From Terribacillus saccharophilus (lineage in GTDB: Bacteria; Bacillota; Bacilli; Bacillales; Amphibacillaceae), in the NCBI RefSeq assembly GCF_002272075.1, contig NZ_NPBJ01000018.1:1-64000 (forward strand): a stretch of DNA of 64,000 bases. The letters run 5' to 3'. The stretch's first letter is position 1. Every line of letters starts with the position of its first letter. The notes beneath the pieces were generated by a model. It did not search any database, was not told where the DNA came from, and saw only the letters and a program-made list of their open reading frames with translations. Position numbers and translations under genes: made by a program. This document shows positions 36,800 through 44,540 of this stretch, in pieces.

Positions 36800-37987
36800 T
36801 TATGAATAAACAGTAGGCGTTGGATACTCCCCAGTCAACATCCAACGCCCTATGTTTTTCCGTTTGTATTCAATAGGATTATGAAGGGAATGGGTGCGAA
36901 CATTTCTCCAAAACCGATCAAAGTTGTTTTTCCTGGTAGCTGAACGAGCACCCATTACCTGAAAAATTTCGCTTGTCACGTGTAAGGCAACCTTGGTTCC
37001 AAAAGCATTCGCTGCGCCTGTGAAAAGAGCCGTTTCTCCCCGTTCTTCCTCTGTAAGCGAACGATCCTTTGCCCAAGCCTCGTCTACCTTTTCCCCGGCT
37101 TTTTCCACTAATTGAACTGCAGCTTGAACATCAATCCAAAGATCCCCATAGCTCCGTTGAATAAAAGGATCATCAATAGCTTCTTCATAATTTGTAAGAT
37201 ACCATGGTCGTGATTTCTCAATTGTGTATTTCTTTGCTTCTTCTAATGCTCCTTCAGCAGAACCAACAAAAACATTCGCTAAAACAATCTGCGATAAAAT
37301 GGCATCAAAAGTGGCAAAAGGGGTTCCTTTAGATTCCGTGAAATCAATAACTTCATCTGCTTCCACTACAACATTTTCAAAGGTAACGGATCCGCTATCC
37401 GTTTGTCTTTGCCCCATACCGTCCCAATCGGTATTGATCGTGACACCTTGTCTAGAACTTGGAATAATTCCAAGATAGAAGGTTGTTTTTTCCGCATTAT
37501 CGTACCATGTGATAGCCAAGCGATCAGAATCCTTAGCACCAGTGCTAAACGTGTTATGTCCATTCAGAGTAAAAGAGTCTCCTTGCCTTCTCCCGATTAA
37601 ACTAGGCTCAATCGGGTTAGACGAGTTTCCCCAAAACCAATTGTTTTTTGCTGATTGCGTATAAAAATACTCTTTTTGTTTTGCAGTACCCGCAATATGC
37701 GGCAAAACTGTTTGAAAAGCATGGTAGCCATACAAATGTCCAAGAGCCGCATCCGTTTTGGCTAATTCTCGAGCAATTTTAAGAACAATAGACCAAGGCT
37801 GTCCTTCTCCTCCGTACTCTTTAGGAATAATAAGATTCAATAGTCCACTTTCCCTTAAAGCGTCTCGCTGTACCTTAGCTGTACCGCCAGCTTTATCACG
37901 TTCTGCCGCGTCCTTCGAAAACTCCTGAGCTAAAGTTGCTGCTATTTTCACATATTGTGTGGCATCATTAGCAATTATAGTCTCCAT
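36800..37987 (-). CDS. Acyl-CoA-dehydrogenase-fold flavin monooxygenase (DszC/SfnC-like)
   Basis: 395 residues with the three-part acyl-CoA dehydrogenase fold. Typical pieces are NLIIPKEYGGEGQPWSIVL, FSTGAKDSDRLAITW, WDGMGQRQTDSGSVTFENV and the C-terminal VTSEIFQVMGARSATRKNNFDRFWRNVRTHSLHNP. The missing catalytic Glu and the DszC-like C terminus place it with flavin-dependent desulfurisation monooxygenases. It probably oxidises an organosulfur compound with reduced flavin from another enzyme. The leader carries a SAM-I riboswitch, which ties the gene to sulfur or methionine shortage. A fossil of a second copy lies 1.1 kb upstream. Confidence 0.82.
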   Translation of the reverse strand: METIIANDATQYVKIAATLAQEFSKDAAERDKAGGTAKVQRDALRESGLLNLIIPKEYGGEGQPWSIVLKIARELAKTDAALGHLYGYHAFQTVLPHIAGTAKQKEYFYTQSAKNNWFWGNSSNPIEPSLIGRRQGDSFTLNGHNTFSTGAKDSDRLAITWYDNAEKTTFYLGIIPSSRQGVTINTDWDGMGQRQTDSGSVTFENVVVEADEVIDFTESKGTPFATFDAILSQIVLANVFVGSAEGALEEAKKYTIEKSRPWYLTNYEEAIDDPFIQRSYGDLWIDVQAAVQLVEKAGEKVDEAWAKDRSLTEEERGETALFTGAANAFGTKVALHVTSEIFQVMGARSATRKNNFDRFWRNVRTHSLHNPIEYKRKNIGRWMLTGEYPTPTVYS

Positions 37988-38022
37988 TCAAATCTCCCTT
38001 TCCATAGTGTACTTCGGGCATT

Positions 38023-38177
38023 AAAAAAACCTCTTCTTTAAATAAGAAGAGGTAAAAAAACCGTTCCGTTATACTCCTCTTATCTTTCAAGCATACGCTT
38101 GCTGGATTTGGCACAGTGCTTTAAAAAGTCTGCTGCCGAGGTATCCTAGGGCCAGTCCCTCCACCTCTCTTGATAAG
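38023..38177 (-). ncRNA. SAM-I (S-box) riboswitch with terminator
   Basis: The minus strand carries the S-box core AAGAGAGGTGGAGGGACTGG followed by CCC. The P1 helix is CTTATC (38172-38177) with GATAAG (38079-38084), and the P3/P4 region has GCACTGTGCC and AATCCAGC. Downstream, ACCTCTTCTT-attt-AAGAAGAGGT plus seven T (38023-38053) is a terminator; the P1 3' strand (GATAAGAGG) can pair with its 5' arm as antiterminator. High SAM would stop transcription of the DszC-like gene. Confidence 0.92.
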
Positions 38178-38197
38178 TTTATTTAATTGTTAGTTGA

Positions 38198-38226
38198 AAT
38201 ATAAATTATGTATAAAATAAAGTCAA
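38198..38226 (-). promoter_or_regulatory. Promoter of the riboswitch transcript
   Basis: Minus-strand TTGACT (38221-38226) and TATATT (38198-38203), spacer 17, about 20 bases upstream of the S-box. Confidence 0.7.
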
Positions 38227-38229
38227 TAC

Positions 38230-38640
38230 TTTTAGAAAATTTAAATAATATTGCATGTTATTTATTTTAATGAATCTAATGAGAAGATACTACATGCAGT
38301 ACGCAGCAGGCTCTCAAAGAGACTATTGGTATCATTCTTCCTCCCGATGCCTCTTTTCCGAATTGTTTCACCATCTATACAATTACAGTACCAAGGGTTT
38401 AAATAATCTTCAAATATTTTATAGGTCTAATTTCTATATGTCCGAAGCACCAATTATAGTTACTTAGCTGGTTCTTGCTGTCCGGTAAAATGTAGACAAG
38501 CATTACAAGGGAACAACCCCATGGATAAGTCAATCGCTTACCAATAGGACTGCAGTACATAAAACCGGTTTGACAAAGACCAATTACGGAAATGGATTAG
38601 TAAGCAGCATTTACTCCAATAGTCACATGACAATCCCTTC
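38230..38640. other. Gene-free region, possibly decayed sequence
   Basis: About 400 bases with no gene I can support. Short open stretches on both strands have no start, no ribosome binding site and no recognisable motif. Because a fossil gene and a toxin locus lie next to it, it may be decayed coding sequence. Confidence 0.4.
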
Positions 38641-38658
38641 CAATTGCGTTACTATAAT

Positions 38659-38801
38659 ATTTGTGCACAGAAAAAGACCGTTCGGTGCTGCCAACACCAA
38701 TCGGTCTGTCCAGTAATAGCATGGTTCCCTAGGGGATCTGCGCGAAAAAGAGGAAACATTACCACCCTTCTCGAGCTGCCAACTCAAGGGTGGTTATTTT
38801 T
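38659..38801 (+). ncRNA. Candidate antisense antitoxin RNA
   Basis: A plus-strand TATAAT lies at 38653-38658. A hairpin AGACCG...CGGTCT follows at about 38673-38708. The transcript would end at an intrinsic terminator, ACCACCCTT (38761-38769) with AAGGGTGGT (38786-38794) followed by TATTTTTT. The RNA would overlap the 3' end of the convergent toxin gene, as in the TxpA/RatA and BsrG/SR4 systems. The exact 5' end and the -35 box are not clear. Confidence 0.55.
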
Positions 38802-38880
38802 TCTCGTTCTTTTCCGACAAGATCGCAACAATCAACGTTCCAAATCCGATCATCAACGTCAACGCCTCAGCCACCGTCAT
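38794..38880 (-). CDS. Putative holin-like type I toxin (TxpA/BsrG/Hol_Tox-like)
   Basis: A 28-residue peptide: MTVAEALTLMIGFGTLIVAI followed by LSEKNEKK. One membrane helix and a short basic/acidic tail are typical of the putative holin-like toxins in Bacillaceae. GGAGGGTGG lies eight bases before the ATG. The stop codon is inside the inverted repeat that forms the terminator of the convergent RNA. The 5' leader contains ACTCAAGGGTGGTT (plus coordinates 38921-38934), fully complementary to the 3' end at 38782-38795, so the full-length mRNA can fold end to end. Recognition is from memory of the family. Confidence 0.78.
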   Translation of the reverse strand: MTVAEALTLMIGFGTLIVAILSEKNEKK

Positions 38881-38955
38881 CCGCTACACCACCCTCCGTT
38901 AAAGGAAAGAGTAATGCGCAAACCACCCTTGAGTCACCTATGCTATTGTCCTACT

Positions 38956-38964
38956 ATTATATCA
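38956..38964 (-). promoter_or_regulatory. Promoter of the toxin mRNA
   Basis: Minus-strand TGATATAAT is an extended -10 element about 75 bases upstream of the toxin ATG, giving a leader that includes the complementary 14-mer. Confidence 0.55.
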
Positions 38965-39054
38965 GAGGTTCCAGAAAGCCCATATATAACAAAAGTCCAT
39001 ATTTTACCATAAAATGCGTTACTATAGTACCTGGCAAAGCATCTTTTTTCAAAG

Positions 39055-39104
39055 AAAAAAGGTGACAAGCACCCTTTATAACAAGAGTCTTGCCACCTTT
39101 TCTT
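39055..39104 (-). terminator. Orphan terminator downstream of the fossil gene
   Basis: AAAAGGTGACAAG and CTTGCCACCTTTT arms around a 20-base loop. It lies right after the fossil stop codon on the minus strand and is probably its former terminator. Confidence 0.6.
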
Positions 39105-39126
39105 ATCTCAATTGGAAAAGTTTCAG

Positions 39127-39192
39127 CTATGAATATACAGTCGGCGTCGGATACTCTCCAGTTAACACCCCGTGTCCTATGTTTTTCCGTTT
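39127..39192 (-). pseudogene. C-terminal fossil of a second DszC-like monooxygenase
   Basis: The minus strand encodes KRKNIGHGVLTGEYPTPTVY followed by S and a TAG stop. It matches the last 21 residues of the intact gene at 36.8-38.0 kb (KRKNIGRWMLTGEYPTPTVY plus S) at 18 of 21 positions. Upstream the frame is interrupted at once, so only this 66-base tail remains. It shows that two tandem copies once existed here, or that a recombination event left one end behind. Confidence 0.85.
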
Positions 39193-39327
39193 ATTAGAAA
39201 TATAAAATATACAAAACTTAAAGCCAATAATTTCTGAATATTTTTACACTTATTATTTAATGCCAGGTCCATATGTCTGACATTCCTTTAAAAAAACGGA
39301 ACCTTCGATTTTAAGACAAAATGGATA

Positions 39328-40773
39328 CTAAATCGTATTTATCACATCGCCTGCTTTGGGTTCATCTTCCATAAGAGAATCAACTGTGATTGCCTTGGCA
39401 TAACCAGACCTAATCCCCATTGCTTGGAATAAATAGAAAACGGCCAGATAAACGATTACAGAGCACACTACACCTAATATCGAAGGCACCATCCAAGGCT
39501 GTGCTAGGAAGGAAACTGGATCCAAGCCTGCGAAAGGCAATCCTGTAGCCATGAGTGTTATTAGGATTCCGCCAAATGCAGCAATGATGGCTGGAGCATT
39601 ATACCTCGGAAGCTTTGTCAGATACTCCACTTTATATTTTGTACGGTGAACGATCCAGAAATCTGCTATCATCGTACCTGCCAAAGCGGGTACGACTGCC
39701 CCTATACCGTTGATAAAGGTGGAAAATTGCTCAAAAAAGCCTAATGCTCCTAAAAGGGTCCCGATGACACCGCAAATGACGACAGCTACTTTAAATGGCC
39801 GCTTAAAGATTGATGCAACTTGACTGGCAGGTAGATATAAATTCGTATTGGAAGAAGTCCACATTGCCAGTGTCATCGCGATCAAGGCGACAATACCAAT
39901 GAGCGGAGAAATTCCGCTAAGATAAATCGTAAAATCATAGGAACCGCTCGTAACTGCACCAATCGCTCCCATAACAATCAGAAGCACTTGGGTTAAAAAG
40001 AAACAACTAAACTGCATGCCGCGTGCCACCCACTTATTCCTGGCGAATCTGGTGAAATCAGAGGTGAGCACTGCACCTGTAATCCATGAGCCGATCACCA
40101 AGTTGATAGCCGCTGCAAAGGTTACTGTTCCTCCATCAGAACTGGCTGCCATCGTTACGGTCTGATCATTAAAAGCAGTCCATCCGCCAGCTTTGTTTAT
40201 ATTATAAAAAATCGCATAGATACTTACGACGATCAGCAAGGCCATAGCCGGGTTCGATATTTTCTCGATCAAATCGATTCCTATATAACAAGTGACAGTA
40301 AACAATAGACCAAAAAACAGCGCTACCCAGAAAAAGGCCGGATGATCTGTTCCCTTCAGCCAGAAACTCGCTGTCCCTCCGACTACTACTCCTTGAAATC
40401 CCATAATGACAATTATCAGGAAGATTGCAGGTATCCTTCTGCCCATTTTGCCATAGGCGAATTGAAATGCCATGTCATTGGTACCGCCTAATTTATAGCC
40501 AACCATGCCTGTTAAAGCAGCAATCAAGAACAATACCAAACAGCCAATGAGTGTGGCAGGTATTGTGCCGGTGAAAAACGGTAGCTCCGGTCCGATTGTT
40601 CCGCCTATCAGCAGGCCTGTGACTAAGAATCCCCACGTAAACCCGAGAATCAAGAGCGGCCAGGCCTTTCTCCGCTTATCAAACGTAAGTGGCTCATGCA
40701 CAGAATCAAGTGAATTTGCTTCTTTTGCTGGGTCATACCTCCACCATTCTTTTAAGCGATTTATACATTCCAT
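39328..40773 (-). CDS. NCS1-family permease (purine/cytosine permease-like)
   Basis: 481 residues with 12 membrane segments. NCS1 features include GFTWGFLVTGLLIGGTIGPELPF at helix 1, GGTNDMAFQFAYGKMG, and GSWITGAVLTSDFTRFARNK in the middle. The family carries cytosine, purines, hydantoins or allantoin with a cation. GGAGG is only one base before the ATG, so initiation may be weak or the true start is unusual. The gene is divergent from a PrpR_N-type regulator, which probably controls it. The long C-terminal tail (SLMEDEPKAGDVINTI) is soluble. Confidence 0.85.
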   Translation of the reverse strand: MECINRLKEWWRYDPAKEANSLDSVHEPLTFDKRRKAWPLLILGFTWGFLVTGLLIGGTIGPELPFFTGTIPATLIGCLVLFLIAALTGMVGYKLGGTNDMAFQFAYGKMGRRIPAIFLIIVIMGFQGVVVGGTASFWLKGTDHPAFFWVALFFGLLFTVTCYIGIDLIEKISNPAMALLIVVSIYAIFYNINKAGGWTAFNDQTVTMAASSDGGTVTFAAAINLVIGSWITGAVLTSDFTRFARNKWVARGMQFSCFFLTQVLLIVMGAIGAVTSGSYDFTIYLSGISPLIGIVALIAMTLAMWTSSNTNLYLPASQVASIFKRPFKVAVVICGVIGTLLGALGFFEQFSTFINGIGAVVPALAGTMIADFWIVHRTKYKVEYLTKLPRYNAPAIIAAFGGILITLMATGLPFAGLDPVSFLAQPWMVPSILGVVCSVIVYLAVFYLFQAMGIRSGYAKAITVDSLMEDEPKAGDVINTI

Positions 40774-40913
40774 ACCTCCATTTTCTTAATTTTCTGAAAT
40801 ATAAAGTCATACATGCTTTCACACATTATCCTGCCTAATCTCTTTTTCTCATAGTTGGCATACTGTTAATACCTGTTTAACAAATTGCTATGTAAGCATA
40901 TGTTACACAAGCT

Positions 40914-40942
40914 TTGTAATAACTGCAGTGTCATGTTATATT
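40914..40942 (+). promoter_or_regulatory. Promoter of the PrpR_N-type regulator
   Basis: TTGTAA (40914-40919) and TATATT (40937-40942), spacer 17, with a TG one base upstream of the -10 box (extended -10). Confidence 0.55.
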
Positions 40943-40998
40943 CTTTTGAAAATGAAGCCGGCTGCCATGTTTCGAAAAATTGGAGAAGGGGTGTTATA

Positions 40999-42486
40999 GT
41001 GAGCTCTAAAGTGCTAATTCTAAGTCATCCTAAATTAACGCATGTTGTCCAGCAGGTCATGGATTCTATGAATCAGCTGCCTGATGTAACAATCAGAGAT
41101 GTCAGCTTCGGTGGTGTCGTCCATTTCCTGAACACGCATCTTCAAACAATCAAGCCGAATATGATCATCACAGGCGGAGCCCATTGGACCATGCTGGATA
41201 GAAGTAATTATCGATCCGATCTGCCCATCCTGCCTATACCGATCACTCGCTATGATTTGCTTCAGGCTGCCCTCCAAGCAAGGCAGTTCGGGAAAAAGAT
41301 TGCGGTCGTGCATTATGGCGAGGAATTACAATCTTGTCAGGATGCACTCCTGACACTTGACGGAGAGTACGAATACTTCTCATACCGATCCCAAGAAGAA
41401 GCAGCTTCCTTGCTTTTATCTCTAAAGCAGTCAGGTACCGATGCGATTATAGGAGGCGGACTTATCTGCTCCCTTGCAGATGAAAACGAAATTCCTTCTG
41501 TTTTTCTGCACTCGAAGGATTCCATCATGAAGATTCTGGAGCATGTGGCACGCTTAGAGACCTCACGTCAGGAAATTGAACAGGTCACCCAAAAATGGGC
41601 AAAGGAGTTCATACGGCATCCGCTGCACTCGTATGAAGTTTCTTCCTATTCTGCAGGAAACACTGCTATGCCGCTGCCGCAACACCCCATCCCAACCAAG
41701 TCAAAATCAGACATAGATATTGCTCTGGATAAGTTTATGTTCCATCAATCACTCGTAACGGAAAAAAGCACCCGCTTCGTTTCCAATAGTTGTTTTCCGT
41801 TTGCATTTGCAGGGATTTTTACCAGTGAAGAAGGCACGGAACATCTGACAACTACTATCAAAAAATTAGAAGCCAGCCGAGACGAACCTCTTTTCTATGC
41901 AATTGAAGATAAGGAGTGCCACGTTCTGTTTCTGTCAAAGCTGCCTTCATCCAATACGCTCTTGAACATTCCTTGCCCTGATAAACTAGCAGGAGGCATC
42001 AGTTCATCCAGCCCGACAGAAGATATGTTATCCTCTGAAACACTGCTCTCTGAAAAAGTTTGGGAGGCACAAGTCGCGATGGAATTAGTAAACAGCCGTG
42101 CTGTTTCCGATTCCCTCTGTATTCTAGGCGAAGGCAGCCCGTTTCATATGCTGCTCCCTCTCCTGCGCACCGATTCATTGCCACAAATAAAGCTGATCAA
42201 GCCGCTTTTTGAGCTGAAGAATACGGCAAGATTGCTGCAAATACTCCGCCTCCTGCTTGACCATGGTTTATCCATCACTACGGTTGCCCACCATGTAGGC
42301 ACCTCCAGACAAACCGTATATGGATATATGGACAGAATAGAAAGCGTGATTGGTCTGCTTTCAGACCCTGAAAAACGCTTCGCACTATCCCTGGAGCTGC
42401 GTATTTGGGCATTACAATCTGCTGTTGAGCAGCTAAGACAAAAGGACAGTCTTGCTTATGAAAAATCTGAACGAGTGAGTATTTGA
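40999..42486 (+). CDS. PrpR_N sensor plus HTH_30 transcriptional regulator
   Basis: 495 residues from the GTG at 40999, which follows GAAGGGG by seven bases; the frame itself is open from 40885. Residues 1-170 form a PrpR N-terminal-type sensor (KVLILSHPKLTHVVQQVMDSM, PNMIITGGAHWTMLDR, PILPIPITRYDLLQAALQA). A middle domain of about 220 residues follows with no clear motif. The C terminus is a PucR/HTH_30-type helix-turn-helix (LLDHGLSITTVAHHVGTSRQTVYGYMDRI). The usual sigma-54 AAA domain of PrpR is absent. It most likely senses a purine/pyrimidine or organic acid and controls the divergent NCS1 permease. Confidence 0.78.
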   Translation: MSSKVLILSHPKLTHVVQQVMDSMNQLPDVTIRDVSFGGVVHFLNTHLQTIKPNMIITGGAHWTMLDRSNYRSDLPILPIPITRYDLLQAALQARQFGKKIAVVHYGEELQSCQDALLTLDGEYEYFSYRSQEEAASLLLSLKQSGTDAIIGGGLICSLADENEIPSVFLHSKDSIMKILEHVARLETSRQEIEQVTQKWAKEFIRHPLHSYEVSSYSAGNTAMPLPQHPIPTKSKSDIDIALDKFMFHQSLVTEKSTRFVSNSCFPFAFAGIFTSEEGTEHLTTTIKKLEASRDEPLFYAIEDKECHVLFLSKLPSSNTLLNIPCPDKLAGGISSSSPTEDMLSSETLLSEKVWEAQVAMELVNSRAVSDSLCILGEGSPFHMLLPLLRTDSLPQIKLIKPLFELKNTARLLQILRLLLDHGLSITTVAHHVGTSRQTVYGYMDRIESVIGLLSDPEKRFALSLELRIWALQSAVEQLRQKDSLAYEKSERVSI

Positions 42487-42494
42487 TCTCCTTT

Positions 42495-42526
42495 CTGTGG
42501 CCTGTTATATGAAGCCACAGCTTTTT
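42495..42526 (+). terminator. Terminator of the PrpR_N-type regulator
   Basis: CTGTGGC and GCCACAG arms with a 12-base loop, then CTTTTT. Confidence 0.75.
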
Positions 42527-42560
42527 CTCACATTTATAGTAAAGCGCTCTCATAAAACCT

Positions 42561-42594
42561 CAAAAACACACCTCTTAACTACTAAGAGATGTGC
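42561..42594 (-). terminator. Terminator of the ABC-F gene
   Basis: Minus-strand CACATCTCTTA-gtagt-TAAGAGGTGTG followed by TTTTT. Confidence 0.8.
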
Positions 42595-42658
42595 TTCTTG
42601 TTCAATCAACAGTTATTAGTATAAATTGCCTCTCTTATTATCCCAATCTCTCCTACGC

Positions 42659-44119
42659 TTAAAATCCATGTTGTATTAGCTTTTTCCCATAAATATCAAA
42701 GCGTAAGTCTGCCACATTATCAATGAATCTCCGATCATGCGAGACAAAGATAATCGTTCCCTTATAAGCCGTTATAAATTGTTCCAATGCCTCACGCGCG
42801 TGTATATCGAGAAAGTTGGTCGGTTCATCCAATAACAAAATGTTATACTCTCCCAAGAACAACTGACATAGATGTAATCTAATCGATTCACCACCGCTTA
42901 AAGCAGATACCTTCTTTGCCAAATCAGTGCCTTTAAACTGCATGTAATCCAGAACACTCCGCAAAAACCCCTCATCATGAACAGATCTTTTTCTGATAAA
43001 CTGCAGCACAGATTCATCTGTTGTAAATTGATAACTCATTTGCTGGAAATAGCCGATTGTTGCTTTTGGAGAAAGTACCAGCCCTTCTCCACCATCAGCG
43101 ATATGCTGCAATAAAGAACTCTTGCCAGAACCATTTCTTCCGGTAATGACAATCTTTTTACCGAGAGGCATTTGGAAGCTGACATCCTCCAATAACACTT
43201 GGCTTTTCACTTTAAGCGTAAGCCGGTCTGCCATAACCGGAAATTTATTATGCATCTCCAAATGCTTGGAACGTGGAAAAGTAATCGAGTGCTCCGCTTG
43301 CACAGGTTCGACTTCCTGCAGCTTCTCCATTCGGTTTTCTATCGCTTTGGCCGCCCGCTGCATCGCTTTTTGGCTCGTGCCTTTTGATTTCGTTTCAATG
43401 ATTCGATTTGCTTTTGACTTTGATTCCTTTTTAGACATGTTACCAGCCTGCGCGATTTTTTCTGCCTTTTTCATTTTGTCATGGGCTGCTTTTTCAAGTC
43501 TGCTCTTTTCCTTCTTATATTGTTCATGCGCCTGCATCTGCTGTTCGCGTTCCAACTCTTTTTGAGCCGCATAATTACTGTAATTTCCTTGGTACACGCT
43601 CACTTTTCCATCAGACACTTCCCATATCGTCGTGACAAGTTCATCAAGTACAGCACGATCATGACTGATGAGTACCAAAGCTCCATAATAATAGCGCAGT
43701 TCATCCAGTAAAAATGATATACCATCTTGGTCTAAATGTGTTGTCGGCTCATCAATTAATAGCGCCTCATAATAATGGGTAAACAATTGTGCGAGTTTTA
43801 ATCTTGTCTGCTCTCCCCCGCTTAGTTGCTGCCTACCTTTCGGCACTGCCAGCTTTCCCATCAATGAAGGGTCAGCTTCTGCTGCTGCCGGAGCTTCCAG
43901 CTGCTCAAAATAGCCGCTATCCGCGTGCCGATGTACCGTTCCGCCCGTCGGCTGCTTGAAGTCTGCAAGCAGCTTTAATAGAGTACTCTTACCAGCACCA
44001 TTCTTTCCTACAATGCCGATACGATCAAATTGATGGACCGCTAAACGTTCAATGCGCAGCACATCTTTATCTAAATACGTGACCTCGATATTTTCTAATT
44101 CAAAACAGATTTTTTCCAT
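42659..44119 (-). CDS. ABC-F ATPase, antibiotic-resistance (ribosome protection) type
   Basis: 486 residues without membrane segments: two ABC domains with Walker A GKNGAGKST and TGRNGSGKSS, signatures QLSGGEQTR and ALSGGES, and Walker B LLIDEPTTHLD and LLLDEPTNFLD. A Lys/Glu-rich linker of about 90 residues lies between the domains (about 190-280). Length and linker fit the Msr/Vga/Lsa-like ARE group, which displaces macrolides, lincosamides or streptogramins from the ribosome. The upstream leader peptide with the MRLRF macrolide stalling motif supports a macrolide-inducible gene. Exact drug spectrum cannot be read from sequence. Confidence 0.87.
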   Translation of the reverse strand: MEKICFELENIEVTYLDKDVLRIERLAVHQFDRIGIVGKNGAGKSTLLKLLADFKQPTGGTVHRHADSGYFEQLEAPAAAEADPSLMGKLAVPKGRQQLSGGEQTRLKLAQLFTHYYEALLIDEPTTHLDQDGISFLLDELRYYYGALVLISHDRAVLDELVTTIWEVSDGKVSVYQGNYSNYAAQKELEREQQMQAHEQYKKEKSRLEKAAHDKMKKAEKIAQAGNMSKKESKSKANRIIETKSKGTSQKAMQRAAKAIENRMEKLQEVEPVQAEHSITFPRSKHLEMHNKFPVMADRLTLKVKSQVLLEDVSFQMPLGKKIVITGRNGSGKSSLLQHIADGGEGLVLSPKATIGYFQQMSYQFTTDESVLQFIRKRSVHDEGFLRSVLDYMQFKGTDLAKKVSALSGGESIRLHLCQLFLGEYNILLLDEPTNFLDIHAREALEQFITAYKGTIIFVSHDRRFIDNVADLRFDIYGKKLIQHGF

Positions 44120-44147
44120 CGTTGCTACCTCCCGAAATGTTTTATTC

Positions 44148-44172
44148 CGTATCGATAGCTAGGATCGATACG
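44148..44172 (-). promoter_or_regulatory. Hairpin next to the ABC-F ribosome binding site
   Basis: CGTATCGAT (44148-44156) and ATCGATACG (44164-44172) form a perfect nine-pair stem, 28 bases upstream of the start codon. It may take part in the attenuation fold; GATACGGG at about 44187-44194 gives an alternative pairing partner. Confidence 0.5.
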
Positions 44173-44246
44173 AGCCTTTAAATCAGACCCGTATCAAAAG
44201 AATAATAAAAATTGCATTGCCAGCACTCCCCAATCATTTAAAATGC

Positions 44247-44275
44247 AAAAAAACCACAGACGACTCGTCTGCAGT
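44247..44275 (-). terminator. Attenuator terminator in the ABC-F leader
   Basis: Minus-strand AAACTGCAGACGA-GTCGTCTGTGGTTT followed by TTTT, located between leader peptide and coding region. Its position inside the transcript makes it a premature terminator. Confidence 0.75.
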
Positions 44276-44422
44276 TTCAGAGTAAACGAAAAGATATCAG
44301 CTACCAGCTGGATTTCTCATTGGGATAAGTGGACACTAAAAAAAGACATGTAATCGTCTTATTTCTCACGTCAACTATTCTATAAAGAAGATTATTAAAA
44401 AAGGACAGACTGATCCCGTTTA

Positions 44423-44473
44423 CTCTGTTGTACAAACAGAGCCTTTGAACGTATTCAATTACTGGTTCAAAGC
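44423..44473 (-). promoter_or_regulatory. Alternative hairpins at the leader peptide end
   Basis: Two hairpins overlap: GCTTTGAAC with GTTCAAAGGC (44441-44473), covering the last leader codons, and CTCTGTT with AACAGAG (44423-44441). A ribosome stalled on the leader would prevent the first and favour the second, the usual logic of attenuation. Confidence 0.55.
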
Positions 44474-44503
44474 TGGGAAACGAAGTCTCATTGCGTGTGT
44501 CAT
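44459..44503 (-). CDS. Macrolide-sensing leader peptide
   Basis: A 14-residue reading frame, MTHAMRLRFPALNQ, with AAGGAGG 11 bases before the ATG. The MRLR(F) core is the Arg-X-Arg type macrolide stalling motif of leader peptides such as those of ermD/ermK and mef/msr genes; I recall a nearly identical 14-mer upstream of ermK in Bacillus licheniformis (unchecked). It precedes the ABC-F gene and would switch the attenuator. Confidence 0.82.
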   Translation of the reverse strand: MTHAMRLRFPALNQ

Positions 44504-44540
44504 TTTTTAATAATCCTCCTTAGATAATGGATTCAGTTTC

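Noticed and set aside
38255-38467. Plus-strand 70-codon frame in the gene-free region
   Set aside because: No ribosome binding site, no motif and no sign of conservation.
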